Shown: positions 1 through 7,080 of the stretch, one piece after another
How the letters are laid out: every line of letters starts with the position of its first letter
Numbering within the stretch: the first letter of the stretch is position 1
Assembly: GCA_965197395.1 (NCBI GenBank)
Contig: CBDANB010000005.1
Span: 372,001-436,000, forward strand
Origin: CAZYFH01 sp965197395
Lineage (GTDB): Bacteria; Acidobacteriota; Vicinamibacteria; Vicinamibacterales; UBA8438
DNA: 64,000 bases
Direction of reading: 5' to 3'
Translations under genes and position numbers: made by a program
Notes under the pieces: generated by a model
The model's database searches: none
Told to the model about the DNA's origin: nothing
What the model saw: the letters and a program-made list of their open reading frames with translations, nothing else

Positions 1-81
1 GCGCCTGGCGAGCCGCTCAAGTTCTACGCGCTCTGCGGCGGTGACTTCCAATCTCGCTTTGGGCCGACCTGTTCTTGCCAT
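1..81 (-). CDS. IS630-like transposase, N-terminal end (partial)
   Basis: Reading the minus strand from an ATG at 81 gives 27 codons to the window edge, beginning MARTGRPKARLEVTAAERVE and continuing LERLARR. This Arg/Glu-rich opening followed by an 'L-x-R-L-A-R-R' helix matches the start of IS630/Tc1-type transposases, which begin with a helix-turn-helix DNA-binding region. The catalytic DDE part lies outside the window. The gene starts 57 bp inside the presumed element end at 138, which is normal spacing for this family. Only the first helix is visible, so the family call rests on a short stretch. Confidence 0.6.
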   Translation of the reverse strand, partial: MARTGRPKARLEVTAAERVELERLARR

Positions 82-140
82 GCCGCCCAATACATCACAG
101 CCGACACACTATTTGAAGCTTTTTCAGACACAGGGGACTA
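82..140. mobile_element. Terminal region of IS630-like element with TA target
   Basis: Between the transposase start and the adjacent propeller gene, the minus strand reads TA followed by GTCCCCTGTGTCTGAAAAAG. IS630/Tc1 elements insert at TA dinucleotides, and their terminal repeats lie just outside the transposase start. The TA at 139-140 would be one target copy, and the element would begin at 138. The other end is outside the window, so the inverted repeat cannot be confirmed. Confidence 0.5.
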
Positions 141-1493
141 GCGCCGGATACCGTACAGATGGGACGCCGTGCGCAGGACGAGCGTCCGGCTCGCGATGGC
201 GGGCGATGCAAGCGCCATCTCTCCGATGACGTTCTTACCGAGGAGCTCGTAATCGGGGCCGGCCGCAATCACGTAGGTGTCGCCGTCCTCGCTCAGCGCG
301 AAGATCTTGCCGTTGTAGGCCCACGGCGATGCGCTAAACGTGGCGCCTGGCTCGATCCGCACGCGATCGTAGACGGTGCGTCCGGTCAGCGCGTCGTGGG
401 CGGTGAGAAAGCCGCCGTCGAGCAGCGTGTAGTACACGCCGCGATAGAGGATCGGCGACGGGTTATACGAGCCGACGCGCGGCTGATACCAGCGAATGTA
501 TTCGTTGGCCCGCTGGTTGGGGCCGAGCGTGATGTCCCCCTCGGCGCCCGGCAGCACCGCATAGACGGGGCGGTGGTTGTTGCCGACGTAACCCGAGCTC
601 ACATACACGACGCCGTCACCCGGAATCGGGGTCGGGACCGTGACGTCGGTCATCTGGCCCGCGAAGTGCCAGAGCAGGTTGCCTGACGAATCGTACGAGC
701 GGACCCGGTTCTTCCCGACGGTGACGATCTCCGTGCGCAGGTCGTTCTTCCAGACAACCGGCGTCGACCACGCGCTCACCTCGTCACGTTCGGCGCGCCA
801 GTTTTGCGCACCGGTGTGGGTGTCGAACGACGCGAGATACGAGACCTCCTCGTTGTCGTGCAGCACGAGGAGCTGGTCGTCGAGCAGCGTTGGCGACGAG
901 CCGGTCCCCCAGCCCCACCTGTCCGAGCGGTGCTCGACGTCGCGCGACCAGATGAGGTGGCCCTCGAAATCGTAGGCGAACACCCCAAGGTTGCCGAAGA
1001 GCGCGTACACACGTTCGCCGTCGGTTGCCGGCGTCGCCGACGCGAACGAGTTCTTCGGATGAATGGTCGACCGCGCGGGTCCCGCATGCGCCGTCCGCTG
1101 CCACAGCAGCTCGCCGCTGTCGAGGTCGAGGCAGAACACCATCCAGTGATGAGTGCCGGGCGGAGGGGCGGGTGGCGTGTCGGCGCCGGTCTCTGGGAGG
1201 TACAAGCCCGCTCTCGGGCCCTCGTACGCTTCGTCGGCGACGACCGACGTGACGAAGACCTTGTCACCCCACACGATGGGGCTCGACCACCCGAGCCCCG
1301 GTATCGCCGTTTTCCAGGCCACGTTGTCGGTTGCGTTCCAGGTCTCGGGCAGTTGCGGATCGTCGGGGACGACCGCCGTCACATCGGGGCCGCGCCACTG
1401 CGGCCAGTTGTCGGACTGTCCGGACACGACCGCGGCGGACCAGAACACCAGGAATGGGAGAGCGAAGAGCCGGCGTCCCAGGTTTGTCTTCAT
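138..1493 (-). CDS. Secreted PQQ-like beta-propeller protein (BamB-type repeats)
   Basis: The 451-residue product begins MKTNLGRRLFALPFLVFWSA and has a signal peptide ending near VVSGQ. A WPQWRGPDVTAV opening follows, then repeated blades ending in motifs such as 'GELLW', 'GHLIW' and 'GNLLW', each followed by a new strand. This is the PQQ-binding-like propeller seen in many acidobacterial and planctomycete secreted proteins. There is no heme motif or catalytic signature, so enzymatic activity is unproven. The ATG at 1493 was chosen because the longer reading frame runs back through a palindromic repeat. A CHEGN-family gene lies 120 bp upstream on the same strand. The stop codon TAG lies exactly at an IS630-like boundary: TA is the target site and G is the element's first base. 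Confidence 0.8.
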   Translation of the reverse strand: MKTNLGRRLFALPFLVFWSAAVVSGQSDNWPQWRGPDVTAVVPDDPQLPETWNATDNVAWKTAIPGLGWSSPIVWGDKVFVTSVVADEAYEGPRAGLYLPETGADTPPAPPPGTHHWMVFCLDLDSGELLWQRTAHAGPARSTIHPKNSFASATPATDGERVYALFGNLGVFAYDFEGHLIWSRDVEHRSDRWGWGTGSSPTLLDDQLLVLHDNEEVSYLASFDTHTGAQNWRAERDEVSAWSTPVVWKNDLRTEIVTVGKNRVRSYDSSGNLLWHFAGQMTDVTVPTPIPGDGVVYVSSGYVGNNHRPVYAVLPGAEGDITLGPNQRANEYIRWYQPRVGSYNPSPILYRGVYYTLLDGGFLTAHDALTGRTVYDRVRIEPGATFSASPWAYNGKIFALSEDGDTYVIAAGPDYELLGKNVIGEMALASPAIASRTLVLRTASHLYGIRR

Positions 1494-1538
1494 GTGCCTC
1501 TCGTGGGGCCTGCCCCAGTGCCCAACAGCGTTGCGTGT

Positions 1539-1589
1539 CGTAGCGCGAGGCTTTAGCCTCGCTGGGCAGGCCTGAAGGCCTGCGCTACA
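1539..1589. repeat. Two-hairpin palindromic repeat (REP-like), copy 1
   Basis: GTAGCGC at 1540 pairs with GCGCTAC at about 1582. Inside this outer stem are two hairpins, GAGGCTTTAGCCTC and GCAGGCCTGAAGGCCTGC. The same architecture recurs at 46830, 46911, 48630, 52359 and 61014, with shortened or degenerate forms at 32536 and 58933. It lies between two minus-strand genes. No T-tract follows, so it is not a classical terminator. Confidence 0.85.
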
Positions 1590-1613
1590 GCTCAACACGA
1601 GTGAACCCTCGGT

Positions 1614-2558
1614 TTAGTGCGCCGCCTGCTCTTCCGCACGGGCTCCAGACAGGATGTTGCCGATGGCGTAGTTGCCCTCGTGGCACGCGTACTCGTAGAG
1701 CTGTCCGCCGAGCGCCGTCATCGGTATCGCCGCGGTCCAGGCCGCGCTGTACTCCGTCGGGTCGGTGACGGTGATCTGATAGTCCATCGTGTCGGCCGCG
1801 GTCCGCGTGAACCGCTCGACCACCGTCGTCTGGCGACCGGCACCGAACGTCGTGCGCGTGCGGTCTGCGGCCTTGGACGTGAGGTTCCTGGTCTCGACGA
1901 CCAGCGTGTCGCCCTCCCACCATCCACGCGAATCGCCGAGCCATTGATTGATGTCGGCGTCGAGGTGGGGCCGCCGGTCCAGCGGGATGATACGCGCGTC
2001 GTGGATCATCTCGACCAGCACGACGACGTGGTCGGGCGTCTGGAAGATCTGGTAGTTGTGGTTGTAGAAGCCCGGCATCATCGACCCAGGCAACCCGCGA
2101 GAGATGCACCGGTCGTACGCGCTGCGGTTCTCGTGGGAATCGGTCGAGTGATCGGCCCGGTTCGCCCTGTGGTCCGCGCGGCGCCGTTCCTCCGTCCCCG
2201 TCAACGGTGGGAGCTGTCCATCGGCCGGGTCGATGATCAGCGACGTCCTCAAATTGAGGGCGCCCCGCTCCATCCAGAACTCGTTGTAGGCGCCGATTTG
2301 GTTGCGTGGACGGTTGTCCAAGCTCACCTCATCGGCCACCTGTGCGTTGCGTGCTGCGTACTCCTCGGGTGTGAGCACCGCCTTGTCTGCGAGATCCTCC
2401 GGACGCTCGAGCGGAGTGGTGGTGGTGTTCGTCCAGATACCCTGCATGTCCGGATCACCCCACGGCGTCCGCGCCGAATGTGTCTGGGCCACGACCACGG
2501 CAGGCATCGCGACCATTCCCACCACGCCAAGCAGCGCCGGCATGCAACGCCCTCTCAT
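1614..2558 (-). CDS. CHEGN-family secreted protein, paralog 1
   Basis: The 314-residue product has a signal peptide (MRGRCMPALLGVVGMVAMPA, cleaved near VVVAQ). The recurring family signature follows in order: TPWGDPDMQGIW, LERPEDLADKAVLTPEE, YNEFWMERG, RTSLIIDPADG, a first conserved Cys in YDRCISRG, NYQIFQTPDHVVVLVEMIHDARIIPLD, WWEGDTLVVETRN, VVERFTR and finally LYEYACHEGNY with a second conserved Cys. I recognise a recurrent acidobacterial family but know no established function. A GGGGAGA site sits just before the ATG at 2558. Three 20-bp tandem repeats lie directly upstream. The propeller gene downstream on the same strand probably shares the transcript. Confidence 0.85.
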   Translation of the reverse strand: MRGRCMPALLGVVGMVAMPAVVVAQTHSARTPWGDPDMQGIWTNTTTTPLERPEDLADKAVLTPEEYAARNAQVADEVSLDNRPRNQIGAYNEFWMERGALNLRTSLIIDPADGQLPPLTGTEERRRADHRANRADHSTDSHENRSAYDRCISRGLPGSMMPGFYNHNYQIFQTPDHVVVLVEMIHDARIIPLDRRPHLDADINQWLGDSRGWWEGDTLVVETRNLTSKAADRTRTTFGAGRQTTVVERFTRTAADTMDYQITVTDPTEYSAAWTAAIPMTALGGQLYEYACHEGNYAIGNILSGARAEEQAAH

Positions 2559-2574
2559 CTAGATCTCCCCCCGC

Positions 2575-2634
2575 GCGAACGCGGCATCATCAACGCGAAC
2601 GCGGCATCATCAACGCGACCACGGCATCATCAAC
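2575..2634. repeat. Three tandem 20-bp repeats upstream of CHEGN paralog 1
   Basis: Units at 2575-2594, 2595-2614 and 2615-2634 share the form GCGAACGCGGCATCATCAAC. The first two are identical and the third differs at three positions (GCGACCACGG). The array ends 16 bp before the start codon of the gene at 2558, in its 5' leader or promoter. The 20-bp period is close to two helical turns, as in iterated protein-binding sites. No spacers are present, so it is not a CRISPR array. Confidence 0.85.
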
Positions 2635-2846
2635 AGGACGGGCCTCGCCCCGAACCCCCGCGCCGTGCTCGGCTTGGCCGTTGTCGACAGCCGCACCAAG
2701 CACGGAATACCCAGTGCCGCCCGCATGACCGCCTGATGGAGTCGGGCACAGCGTATGATCGCTCAGCATGCCTCCGCTGGCAATCCCACGGCTTGGGAAT
2801 CGGCCGGACAGGACCACGGTGACCAGTTGAAGAGTAGGAGGGTAAA

Positions 2847-2903
2847 ATGATCAGGGGAGCGCACTCCTCGTGTTCCTACGCACTCCAGCGATCGACGGTA
2901 TGA
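2847..2903 (+). CDS. Possible 18-codon leader peptide upstream of VOC gene
   Basis: An ATG at 2847 sits about 4 bp after a strong AGGAGGG site and opens an 18-codon frame (MIRGAHSSCSYALQRSTV). Its TGA stop overlaps the ATG of the VOC gene as ATGA. The downstream gene has no good ribosome site of its own, so this could be a translational-coupling leader. Alternatively it is the original start of the VOC gene separated by a frameshift. No comparison is available to decide. Confidence 0.35.
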   Translation: MIRGAHSSCSYALQRSTV

Positions 2904-3361
2904 GCCCTGCTGTTCCAAGCTGCGCTTCGCCAGTGTATCGGGTCGTCCCCTACCTCCACGTTGCTGACGTAGAACAGTCGGTTGGTTTCTACGCTGCATT
3001 GGGATTCGACGAGGACGGCTGGTACCGGAAAGCAAACGGCCAGGCACTCTGGGCGTCGGTTAAGTTCCTGGGCCCCGACGGTGCCGACGCCGAAGTGTTC
3101 TTTGCGAAGGCCGATGCGCCGGTCATACCCGAACAGCAGGCAGTGATCGTGTACATGTACTCCCGGGACGTTGAGTCATTGCGCAACCATCTCCTGGCAT
3201 GCGGACTCCACGATGGTGGCGAATACTGCGGGCAGGCTGGACCGAACAACGGGCGTCGCGTCGTCTTCGAGGTCTACCATCCGAACCATATGCAAGGCGG
3301 GGAGCTTCGCGTGGCGGACCCGGACGGCTACTGCCTGCTGGTTGGTCAGATTGCCGAGTGA
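2900..3361 (+). CDS. VOC-superfamily (glyoxalase/bleomycin-resistance-like) protein
   Basis: From the ATG at 2900 the product is 153 residues. It begins its domain with VYRVVPYLHVADVEQSVGFY, the typical beta-strand then 'D-x-x-x-S-x-x-F-Y' opening of glyoxalase/bleomycin-resistance/dioxygenase folds. It ends ELRVADPDGYCLLVGQ, the usual 'D-P-D-G' closing strand. One fold unit of this size normally dimerises to form a metal site. Substrate is unknown, and members include fosfomycin and bleomycin resistance proteins and many uncharacterised ones. A GTG at 2870 in the same frame is an alternative start without a clear ribosome site. No signal peptide is seen, so the product is cytoplasmic. Confidence 0.8.
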   Translation: MSPAVPSCASPVYRVVPYLHVADVEQSVGFYAALGFDEDGWYRKANGQALWASVKFLGPDGADAEVFFAKADAPVIPEQQAVIVYMYSRDVESLRNHLLACGLHDGGEYCGQAGPNNGRRVVFEVYHPNHMQGGELRVADPDGYCLLVGQIAE

Positions 3362-3475
3362 CGGATCCATTGCCTTTCCGTCAGCCGAGGACACCAGGCC
3401 ATGAGGCCGGCGTATCTGGCGACCCGGTAGTCCTCGACCGTCCACGAACACCACCGTGATTGGAGGGATTGTTCG

Positions 3476-4129
3476 ATGCCGAGATGCAAGCGTTACGAAC
3501 GCGGGGGTCGAATCCGGCGCGGTGCCGCGCTCGTCATTCTGACGTCACTGCTCTCGATGAGTGCGCACGCCCAAGACCGGATGCCGCCCATTCCGGACGC
3601 GGAGATGACGGAGGCGCAGAAGGCGGCCGTGGAGGAGTTCAGGGCCACGCGTGGCGAACCCGGAGGACCGTGGGCCGTGATCCTCCGTAGCCCGGAGCTG
3701 CTCAACCGGTTGCGGGGCGTGAGCGACTACCTGCGGTTCAACAGCTCGTTGCCGCCTCGCCTGTCTGAGTTCGTCATCCTGATTACCGCGCGAGAGTGGA
3801 CGCAGAATTACGAATGGGCCGCGCACCATCGCCTGGCGTTGGAGGGCGGTCTGCGTCCCGATATCGCAGCGGCCGTCGCCGACAGGCGGCGCCCGGAAGG
3901 GATGGCCGATGACGAAGAAGCGCTGTACGACTTCTGCACCGCGCTGCATCGAGATGGGAGGGTGAGCGATGCGACCTACGCCAGCGCGCTTGCCGAGTTC
4001 GGCGAGCAGGGGATCGTCGACATGGTGGGTTTGAGCGGCTACTATACGCTGATCGCGATGGTGTTGAACACGGCGCGGACGCCGCTGCGGCCGGACGCAA
4101 CGCCCGCGCTCGAGCCGTTTCCGCGCTAA
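3476..4129 (+). CDS. Exported carboxymuconolactone decarboxylase-like protein
   Basis: The product is 217 residues with an N-terminal arginine-rich stretch and a hydrophobic segment ending SAHAQ, suggesting export. The core around residues 55-130 (ILRSPELLNRLRGVSDYL, LPPRLSEFVILITAREW, YEWAAHHRLALEGGL) matches the alpha-helical CMD/AhpD fold. No C-x-x-C pair is present, so it resembles the gamma-carboxymuconolactone decarboxylase branch rather than AhpD peroxidase partners. GGAGGG lies about 9 bp upstream of the ATG. Periplasmic CMD-like proteins are common in this phylum, but their substrate is unknown. Confidence 0.75.
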   Translation: MPRCKRYERGGRIRRGAALVILTSLLSMSAHAQDRMPPIPDAEMTEAQKAAVEEFRATRGEPGGPWAVILRSPELLNRLRGVSDYLRFNSSLPPRLSEFVILITAREWTQNYEWAAHHRLALEGGLRPDIAAAVADRRRPEGMADDEEALYDFCTALHRDGRVSDATYASALAEFGEQGIVDMVGLSGYYTLIAMVLNTARTPLRPDATPALEPFPR

Positions 4130-4220
4130 CGGCGAGCGCCGATGGGGCACCCGCAAAGGCGATCAGGTGAGGTACAGTGTCGGCGGAGAGACGAAATCGA
4201 GATTCGCGTGGGAGGGACTT

Positions 4221-5390
4221 ATGGCACCGTTACGACTCCTGATGTCCGTGCTCGTTGGCGCCGCGATGCTCACGGCGTGCGCGGCGGACTCCGAGCCACC
4301 GGCCGCGATGGCCACTGCCGAGGTGGTTCCGGCCACGGCAGTGAACCCGGTCACGGGCGAGGGACTCCCGAACCCGAACCCGACACGGATCGGGAGCTGG
4401 GCGACACTGCCCGAAGGACGGGAGTGGGGCTCCACCGCCGGTCTCGACATCGACCCGACGGACGGGCATGTCTGGGGATACGAGCGCTGCGGATCCGGCT
4501 CAGCGGGTGGACCCGGGGTCAACTGCGACAACAACCCCGTGGACCCGATCTTCAAGTTCGACCGTGACACCGGGGAGATCCTCGCCAATTTCGGCGCTGG
4601 AACCTTCGTGACGCCGCACGGCATTTACGCGGACGGTGACGGCAACGTCTGGGTGACGGACTTCGCCGACAACGACGAGGGGACGAAGGGACATCAGGTG
4701 CACAAGTTCAGCCCGGACGGCGAGCTCCTGATGAGCCTCGGTACCGCCGGCCAGCCCGGGAACGAGCCGGGTCAGCTCAACCAGCCCATCGACGTGATCG
4801 TCGCGCCCGACGGGAGCATCTTCGTCGCCGACGGCCACAGCGGTCAGAACCTGACGACGGACGCACAGATGGACGAGGCCCGCGCGGCGGGGCTCACCGG
4901 CCGCATCGTCAAGTTCACTGCCGACGGCGATTACCTCATGGAGTGGGGCGAGATCGGGACGGATCACGGCCAGTTCCGCACGCCACACGCCATGGAATTC
5001 GACGGTCAGGGTCGGCTCTGGGTCGCGGACCGTGGCAACCACCGCCTCGAGATCTTCGACCAAGAGGGGAACTACCTGGAGTCGCGGTATCAGTACGGGC
5101 GCATCAGCGATCTCTTCATCACCGAGGACGAGATGGTGTACGCCATCGACTCCGAGTCCAGCCGGCTTCGGCACATCAACTGGAGGAACGGCGTCCGCAT
5201 CGGACCTGTCGATCGCGACGTGCTCGTCGGCTTCATTCCGCCGTGGGAGTCCGCAAGCCGGCCCTACCATGGCGTGACAGGAGAGGGCGTGGGAGTGGAC
5301 GCGGACGGGAATGTGTACGTCGCCGAGGGACCGGGCTCGCTCAGTGATGCGGGCTCGGCGTTCACGAAGTATGAGGTGGCCGGTATGTAA
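4221..5390 (+). CDS. NHL/six-bladed beta-propeller lipoprotein
   Basis: The 389-residue product starts at the ATG at 4221, preceded by GGAGGG. It has a lipoprotein signal with lipobox LTAC (MLTACAADSEPP). The rest is made of NHL-like repeats: 'F-V-T-P-H-G-I-Y-A-D-G-D-G-N-V-W-V-T-D', 'Q-L-N-Q-P-I-D-V-I-V-A-P-D-G-S-I-F-V-A-D' and GRLWVADRGNHRLEIFDQEG. This is the fold of peptidyl-alpha-hydroxyglycine lyase and SMP-30-like proteins, used here as a membrane-anchored binding or lyase propeller of unknown ligand. A related lipoprotein is at 43061. Confidence 0.8.
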   Translation: MAPLRLLMSVLVGAAMLTACAADSEPPAAMATAEVVPATAVNPVTGEGLPNPNPTRIGSWATLPEGREWGSTAGLDIDPTDGHVWGYERCGSGSAGGPGVNCDNNPVDPIFKFDRDTGEILANFGAGTFVTPHGIYADGDGNVWVTDFADNDEGTKGHQVHKFSPDGELLMSLGTAGQPGNEPGQLNQPIDVIVAPDGSIFVADGHSGQNLTTDAQMDEARAAGLTGRIVKFTADGDYLMEWGEIGTDHGQFRTPHAMEFDGQGRLWVADRGNHRLEIFDQEGNYLESRYQYGRISDLFITEDEMVYAIDSESSRLRHINWRNGVRIGPVDRDVLVGFIPPWESASRPYHGVTGEGVGVDADGNVYVAEGPGSLSDAGSAFTKYEVAGM

Positions 5391-5395
5391 GGTGG

Positions 5396-5998
5396 CTAGC
5401 GCGCGTTCGCTCCATCGCGGGTGACAGGGCGTTGCACCGCGCGCCGAATCGCGCGCACATCATCCTCGGCGAGACGGAACGCGCGGCGGCCGCGCGCGGT
5501 CAGGCTCTGATGTGAGAAGGCGGGCCGCATCAGACCTCGATCGCGATGCCCGTTCAGTCTCAGCAACAGGTGGACGATCTCGTGTGCGAGAACCCGTCCG
5601 AGCGCGCGCGCATAGACGCCGTCGTTGACGTCGGGAAGTTCCGTGCGGTCCCAGTTCCCATCGACGGCCCGGACGACCTGCTCTGACCAGACAGTGATGA
5701 GGCGTGAGCGCAGCTGGGCATGGCCGAGCCGATGATCGTGAAGACCACGGCTGCAGCCGTGCACCCTGAAGCGGGCCGGCCGAGGCTGCACCAGCACCGT
5801 GACCAACGCGTGGCTCGGATGGTTACCCGGGGAGAGGTCGAATCGAAGATCGATGCCGCTTGGCTCAAACACCCGCTCGGTCTCGGTGAGGGCGTTCATG
5901 ACGATGTCCTCGCTGAGCTCGGCGCTGAGATGAATCGCGACGTCCAGCGTCAAAGGCGCGGGCGCGAGCGCCGCGATGAGTAAGGCGAGCGTCAGCAT
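5396..5998 (-). CDS. Putative secreted HExxH zinc metalloprotease
   Basis: The 200-residue product starts with a short hydrophobic signal (MLTLALLIAALAPAPL). Near residue 140 it has RVLAHEIVHLLLRLNGHRD followed by RGLM, giving an H-E-x-x-H zinc site with a third histidine eight residues on and a possible Met-turn. Small acidobacterial proteins with 'HEIxHxLL...H...GLMR' share this layout. The N-terminal part has no recognisable domain. The gene is convergent with the NHL lipoprotein, only five bases away. Proteolytic activity is inferred from the motif alone. Confidence 0.6.
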   Translation of the reverse strand: MLTLALLIAALAPAPLTLDVAIHLSAELSEDIVMNALTETERVFEPSGIDLRFDLSPGNHPSHALVTVLVQPRPARFRVHGCSRGLHDHRLGHAQLRSRLITVWSEQVVRAVDGNWDRTELPDVNDGVYARALGRVLAHEIVHLLLRLNGHRDRGLMRPAFSHQSLTARGRRAFRLAEDDVRAIRRAVQRPVTRDGANAR

Positions 5999-6056
5999 GC
6001 GGGTGAGGAGCCGATTATCGCCGAGGCAGAGGAGGGGTCAAGTCTGTCAGCCCTGG

Positions 6057-6070
6057 CCGGTGGCATAATC
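6057..6070 (+). promoter_or_regulatory. Repeated promoter-like motif CCGGTGGCATAATC, copy 1
   Basis: The 14-mer CCGGTGGCATAATC occurs three times in this part of the window (also 6986 and 9111), always on the plus strand ahead of a plus-strand gene or gene remnant. CATAAT resembles a -10 hexamer, but no good -35 box stands at 17 bp. Here it precedes the CHEGN-family fragment. Confidence 0.45.
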
Positions 6071-6088
6071 AGTCTGTCCACCCCGCAA

Positions 6089-6361
6089 GAGGGGCACTTC
6101 CTCGCCCAAGCGGACTATTTCCGGTCGGGCGTCGACCGCCACGTCATCGCACGGTTCACCCGGCGCGGCGACGACGCTATCGAGTACTCCTTCACGGTCA
6201 CCGACCCGAGCATCTGGTCGCGGCCGTGGCACACGATGGTGCCGTGGCGCGCGGTCCAGGGGCCGCTCTTCGAGTACGCCTGTCACGAGGGAAACTACAG
6301 TATGCCGCTTATCTTGCGCGGATCCCGTGCCGAGGAGCGTGAAGCAGTCAACGCTCGATAG
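6089..6361 (+). pseudogene. CHEGN-family 3' fragment
   Basis: In one frame the sequence reads GVDRHVIARFTRRGDDAIEY, then FTVTDPSIWSRPW, then GPLFEYACHEGNYSMP and GSRAEEREAVNAR before a TAG at 6359. This is the C-terminal third of the CHEGN family, complete with the second conserved Cys. The N-terminal two thirds, including signal peptide and the first Cys, are missing, and no start codon with a ribosome site precedes it. A copy of the CCGGTGGCATAATC motif lies about 20 bp before the homology begins, so a deletion may have joined the motif to the gene tail. Confidence 0.75.
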
Positions 6362-6384
6362 TCCTGGCTCTCGGCATCGGCGGG

Positions 6385-6846
6385 CTACGTACAGACTCCA
6401 GTGTCGTAGGTCACTCGCAACGTGTAGGTCTGTCCCCGGGACACGTCACCGACCACGTCGACGCGATAGCGTTTGCCCCGTGATCCGTCCACTTGCAGAT
6501 GTCGTTCCATCGGCTCAGTCCGGCGGGCGGTCACCTGGGTCTGGACGTCGCAGCCCACGTGCACACCACAGGCCACGACCGTGGCCCGTAGTCCCAGGTC
6601 GACGTCCGGCGAGTCCCAGGACAGCGTGATGAACAGATTGGAGTTCGTCGCGGACGCCGTTCCGTAGCGTTGCGTTACCGTCGCGGCCACCGTGTCCGTG
6701 ACGTCGATCAGCGTGCCCGTCCCCCGATGGCAGCTCGGCGCAAGCGGCCCGGACGTGCAGCTCTCGAGGATCAATACGGCGACCGGTAGGACGAGCCAGG
6801 CGCTACCCCGAACACTTGCTGTGCGGCGAGCCCCGAGTTTCGTCAT
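6385..6846 (-). CDS. Small lipoprotein, unknown function
   Basis: The product is 153 residues with a signal peptide and lipobox-like LESC (VLPVAVLILESCTSG). After it comes a single beta-rich domain, including LFITLSWDSPDVDLGLRATV, paired cysteines (ACGVHVGC) and a closing TYTLRVTYDTGVCT. The pattern loosely resembles bacterial pre-peptidase C-terminal (PPC) domains, which are all-beta binding modules, but this is weak. It is convergent with the CHEGN fragment. I do not recognise a specific family. Confidence 0.55.
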   Translation of the reverse strand: MTKLGARRTASVRGSAWLVLPVAVLILESCTSGPLAPSCHRGTGTLIDVTDTVAATVTQRYGTASATNSNLFITLSWDSPDVDLGLRATVVACGVHVGCDVQTQVTARRTEPMERHLQVDGSRGKRYRVDVVGDVSRGQTYTLRVTYDTGVCT

Positions 6847-6985
6847 GTCGTCCCGTAATGCGTCTTCCGCAGCCGGAATGGCTCAAGACGCCTGCCATGT
6901 GCTGGCCGCCAGCCACGCGCGCGAGTCCAGGCCGCGGCACCCGGGTCCGAGGACGCGCGATAGCCGAGGCCGTAATCTGTCGCGG

Positions 6986-6999
6986 CCGGTGGCATAATC
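6986..6999 (+). promoter_or_regulatory. Repeated promoter-like motif CCGGTGGCATAATC, copy 2
   Basis: This is an identical 14-mer to those at 6057 and 9111. It lies about 80 bp upstream of the CHEGN paralog starting at 7081, inside a 234-bp gap that otherwise holds nothing recognisable. Confidence 0.45.
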
Positions 7000-7080
7000 A
7001 GGCTCAGAAACTCACGGATATCCACACGAGAGCTGCGGCCTGCGTTGGGTCTGCGGCGCTCGGTGAAAGAGAGGTGTCAG

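Noticed and set aside
2575..2634. CRISPR-like array
   Set aside because: Units are directly adjacent with no unique spacers, only three copies, and no cas genes nearby.
1617..2822. 401-codon plus-strand frame opposite the CHEGN gene
   Set aside because: It is the antisense shadow of a gene with clear family motifs, lacks a recognisable domain and runs through the tandem repeats.
2641..2846. Short frame VLGLAVVDSRTKHGIP before the VOC gene
   Set aside because: No start, no family recognised, and it ends after about 30 codons; nothing supports a gene in this gap.
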